A stretch of DNA of 64,000 bases from Rhodospirillaceae bacterium (lineage in GTDB: Bacteria; Pseudomonadota; Alphaproteobacteria; GCA-2731375). Numbering within the stretch: the stretch's first letter is position 1; every line of letters starts with the position of its first letter. A program made the translations under genes and the position numbers. Location of the stretch: positions 62,001 through 126,000 of the forward strand of contig JABIWH010000018.1 in the NCBI GenBank assembly GCA_018701215.1, in the 5' to 3' direction. The notes under the pieces are model-generated. The model did not search any database and had not been told where the DNA came from. It saw nothing but the letters and a program-made list of their open reading frames with translations. Shown here piece after piece: positions 62,967 to 64,000 of this stretch.

Positions 62967-64000
62967 ATGTCCGAGCAAATCGAGCGGCGACTGGCAGCAA
63001 TTCTCACTTCCTATTGGGTCCATAAAACCGATGCGGCGAAGCGCCTTTTCCTAGCCATAATCATTGCCGGTACATTCCTGTTGAGTGGCTGTTTCGATGG
63101 AACCGTAATGAAGGTGTCGAGCCACCGTGTCTGGCTTAAGGGTAAAATCTATTACCAAGCCAATCATAAGAGCTATCAGAACCCGGTAACCAGAGCCGGG
63201 GCCGTGGCGGCAATTGCTATTGGCGAGGTGCCGACGGGCACAAGTGGGGTGCCCTTTCTTTATGTGTGTGTGCATCAATGGCAGGGCAATAAGAATCCCG
63301 AGGACGACAAAACGTTCGGATGTGCCCGGACCAACGAAGCCGGTGCGTATGAGTTGAAATACCGCGCGCCGCTAACCGCCAAGCAGTACCTGGTTACCTG
63401 GTTTTGCGATAACGACGACATTGGTTCCCCCGCGCGCGCGGAAGTCTGTGTCCGGAATAACATCAAGGACTTTCCCGCCCTCGGCCGCCCCAATGGAACG
63501 ACAAGATACGGTTTCAACATTGCGAGTCATCACCGAAAATGGCTGTATTCCAGCAATTTTAAACCCTCTCCAAGTTTGTTCAAAACAGTAAATTGGAATC
63601 TGTCATGCCCAAATACCGCCAGCCCCGCCCTGGGGCCGGGTTGTCCTGCGTCGGATCTTGATCCGGAAGGGCCAAATGGCAGCACCAACTCCAACAGCGG
63701 CTACAATATCGAGGCGATACATGCGTTTCGGGCCGCCGTTGAGCCCATCGTCTCGTTTGGCAGCATGAAGCCGAATGCAGCCAACACCAGCAAACATCCA
63801 AATACTTGGTCCAATCCCTGGTGGTGTACCGACGCCAGGTGTCAGAGCCCTATTGAAGTTTACCTTCGCGAGACCTATCGCGCGACAAGATGTCTCGACG
63901 GCGGCCCATGCGTGACTGTTCTGCCGACCGCCTATGGGGCCGATGATGCCAGAGGGCTTTTCTGTGGCACGGACGGAATTCAGGGTGCCGATGATTTTGA
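62967..64000 (+). CDS. Cysteine-rich putative lipoprotein (partial, 3' end off window)
   Basis: Reads from an ATG with GGGGGGACG before it and stays open to the right edge, giving 344 residues. A hydrophobic segment (FLAIIIAGTFLLSGC) ends in a lipobox, so it should be a lipoprotein. The visible part holds about 14 further cysteines, in spaced pairs (LYVCVHQW and FGCARTNEAGAYEL; WFCDN and EVCVRNN; NLSCPN and GPGCPA; WWCTDARC). The stretch ending FGCARTNEAGAYEL recalls beta-sandwich (carboxypeptidase-regulatory-like) domains. I recognise no named family. Confidence 0.68.
   Translation, partial: MSEQIERRLAAILTSYWVHKTDAAKRLFLAIIIAGTFLLSGCFDGTVMKVSSHRVWLKGKIYYQANHKSYQNPVTRAGAVAAIAIGEVPTGTSGVPFLYVCVHQWQGNKNPEDDKTFGCARTNEAGAYELKYRAPLTAKQYLVTWFCDNDDIGSPARAEVCVRNNIKDFPALGRPNGTTRYGFNIASHHRKWLYSSNFKPSPSLFKTVNWNLSCPNTASPALGPGCPASDLDPEGPNGSTNSNSGYNIEAIHAFRAAVEPIVSFGSMKPNAANTSKHPNTWSNPWWCTDARCQSPIEVYLRETYRATRCLDGGPCVTVLPTAYGADDARGLFCGTDGIQGADDF

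Overview
The window looks like chromosomal DNA of an alphaproteobacterium, most likely in or near the Rhodospirillales. The evidence is a high-GC coding style, the divergent hslVU / hisB-hisH-hisA-hisF-hisE-HIT arrangement, PleC/DivJ-like histidine kinases, a heme cd1 nitrite reductase cluster laid out as in Paracoccus (nirXI divergent from nirS), and Mla lipid-transport genes. No rRNA, tRNA, phage or CRISPR was seen. I cannot name the species.

Layout. 1-629: 5' part of a glutathione S-transferase. 702-13992: a complete respiratory nitrite reduction island. nirX and nirI read leftwards. nirS-nirE-nirC-nirF-nirD-nirL-nirG-nirH-nirJ-nirN and a CbiX/SirB-type chelatase read rightwards. NirE makes precorrin-2, the chelatase probably supplies iron, NirDLGH decarboxylate siroheme, NirJ and NirF/NirN finish heme d1, and NirS uses it to reduce nitrite to NO. 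An FNR/Nnr-type box precedes nirS. A second, perfect one precedes a hemerythrin gene (14096) followed by an orphan histidine kinase, which ties those two genes to the same oxygen/NO regulon. 16644-23398: HslUV protease (leftwards) and the histidine operon (rightwards), with a DUF2628-like gene, a SixA-type phosphatase and a HIT protein inside or behind it. Two of its intergenic gaps consist of short tandem repeats. A MITE-like element with target duplication sits directly behind the HIT gene.

23562-38087: mixed genes. These are a Rieske oxygenase, a Cache-type kinase, an orphan TadG-like protein, an acetylpolyamine-amidohydrolase-like enzyme, an SDR, a VOC dioxygenase-like protein, a UspA pair, a kinase-like/AAA protein, a CDF metal exporter, two envelope proteins and a DnaJ-like protein. 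38088-58169: an anchored pentapeptide-repeat protein with tryptophan-pair decorations, then mainly catabolic genes: amidase, indolepyruvate oxidoreductase, CoA-transferase with TetR, 2-hydroxyacid dehydrogenase, secreted cyclase-family hydrolase, carbamoylase-like M20 amidohydrolase, MFS exporter, NlpC/P60, MarR, flavoprotein, TauD-like dioxygenase, MetY and an alpha/beta hydrolase. TetR and MarR each have a palindromic candidate operator upstream. 58146-64000: a third orphan kinase, an AhpD-like protein, mlaA-mlaC, and a cysteine-rich lipoprotein running off the right edge.

Most striking non-genic signals: the MITE-like element at 23393-23526; a dispersed multi-hairpin repeat (6781-6908 and 37987-38091) whose end supplies the stop codon of the neighbouring gene in both copies and contains every plausible start of nirC in one; tandem repeats in the his operon; and the two Nnr boxes.
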